DNA of 13,742 nucleotides from Candidatus Solincola jinzensis (GTDB lineage Bacteria; Actinomycetota; Geothermincolia; Geothermincolales; RBG-13-55-18). The notes below the pieces were generated by a model, which did not search any database, was not told the origin of the DNA, and was given only the letters and a program-made list of their open reading frames with translations. Of this stretch, positions 13,198 through 13,742 are shown piece after piece; position 1 is the stretch's first letter; each line of letters opens with the position of its first letter. The DNA is taken from NCBI GenBank assembly GCA_015711875.1, contig JACVJG010000021.1, positions 1 to 13,742 of the forward strand, given 5' to 3'. Made by a program: the position numbers and the translations under genes.

Positions 13198-13742
13198 TCA
13201 CGTCATCCTAACGGGGATACCCCGGGAACGCAGGTATTCCTTGGCCTCGCGTATACTGAACTCGCCGTAATGGAAGATCGAGGCGGCGAGCACGGCGTCG
13301 GCTCCCCCTTTCACGATGGCCTCAGCCAGATGCTCGAGGCTGCCCGCTCCCCCGGAGGCGATGACGGGAAGATTGACCGCATTCACGACCGCGCGCGTGA
13401 GCTCGATGTCGTAACCGTCTCTGGTGCCGTCGCGGTCCATGCTGGTGAGCAGTATCTCTCCCGCCCCCAAGGCCTCGGCGCGCCGTGCCCATTCCACGAC
13501 GTCCAGTCCCGTGGGCGTCCTTCCGCCGTTCACATACACCTCCCACGAACCTCGGGCGCGCTGTTTAGCGTCGATAGCCACCACCACGCACTGCGCCCCG
13601 AACCTCCGCGAAGAAAGGGTTATCAGACCGGGGTCCTTCACCGCGGCGGTATTGAGGGAGACCTTATCCGCGCCCGTGGCGAGCATGTGCCTGATGTCGG
13701 CTTCTCCCCGAAGGCCGCCACCCACGGTGAAGGGGATGAAGA
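13198..13742 (-). CDS. hisF: imidazole glycerol phosphate synthase subunit HisF (5' part missing)
   Basis: This is the C-terminal 180 or so residues of HisF, cut by the window edge. HisF is the cyclase of the HisFH complex that turns PRFAR plus ammonia from HisH into imidazole glycerol phosphate and AICAR. It is an (beta/alpha)8 barrel. Visible motifs: [16 protein letters not shown] entering the window, [19 protein letters not shown] with the second catalytic Asp (Thermotoga D130 equivalent), the GGRTPTGLD loop, [11 protein letters not shown], and the phosphate-binding VIASGGAG and [14 protein letters not shown] near the end. The frame is intact up to the edge, so the truncation is not biological. 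hisI, its usual neighbour, lies more than 5 kb downstream beyond livKHMGF. Confidence 0.96.
   Translation of the reverse strand, partial: FIPFTVGGGLRGEADIRHMLATGADKVSLNTAAVKDPGLITLSSRRFGAQCVVVAIDAKQRARGSWEVYVNGGRTPTGLDVVEWARRAEALGAGEILLTSMDRDGTRDGYDIELTRAVVNAVNLPVIASGGAGSLEHLAEAIVKGGADAVLAASIFHYGEFSIREAKEYLRSRGIPVRMT

Noticed and set aside
1..13742. CRISPR arrays, insertion sequences, phage genes or attachment sites
   Set aside because: I saw no regularly spaced repeats, transposase or integrase motifs, or flanking direct repeats; tRNA-Leu shows no integrated element beside it.

Overview
The window is a stretch of high-GC bacterial chromosome in which every protein gene I can support, and one tRNA, lies on the minus strand. 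Read in transcription order (high to low coordinates) it runs: hisF (5' end cut by the window edge), a branched-chain amino-acid type ABC transporter livK-livH-livM-livG-[40-codon small ORF]-livF, hisI, two zinc-ribbon membrane proteins, a small helical protein, tRNA-Leu(CAA), polA, rpsA. The order polA then rpsA, with the end of a histidine cluster upstream, matches the actinobacterial layout known from Mycobacterium (hisF-hisI-trp ... polA-rpsA-coaE). I therefore infer a member of Actinomycetota, probably a deep lineage because no protein looks close to a standard model species. This rests on gene order and general protein character, not on a database search.

Region 13742-7699 is one tightly packed block. 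hisF is followed by a roughly 200-bp gap with a possible promoter, then livK (a lipoprotein binding protein). An intrinsic terminator separates livK from livH, and livH, livM, livG, a small ORF and livF follow with abutting or overlapping ends. hisI overlaps the end of livF by 17 bp. Two histidine genes that are normally neighbours are thus separated by a complete amino-acid transporter, and the second is translationally tied to it. The 114-bp gap between livG and livF is filled exactly by a 40-codon ORF that has a strong Shine-Dalgarno sequence, overlaps the livG stop and runs into the livF start. It is the best candidate here for an undescribed component.

Region 7698-5333 is accessory: an ambiguous 300-bp stretch, then two membrane proteins that share a near-identical N-terminal zinc ribbon and a YVxPGxxR linker motif but have unrelated C-termini (four membrane segments versus one segment plus an outside domain), then a 69-residue helical protein of unknown function.

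Region 5332-206 is housekeeping: tRNA-Leu(CAA) with encoded CCA, DNA polymerase I whose 3'-5' exonuclease domain has lost its catalytic acids, and a four-domain ribosomal protein S1 with a long acidic tail. The tRNA and rpsA share an extended -10 promoter core, TGCTAAAATAA. The first 120 bases carry a strong plus-strand terminator converging on rpsA, with a structured stretch before it.
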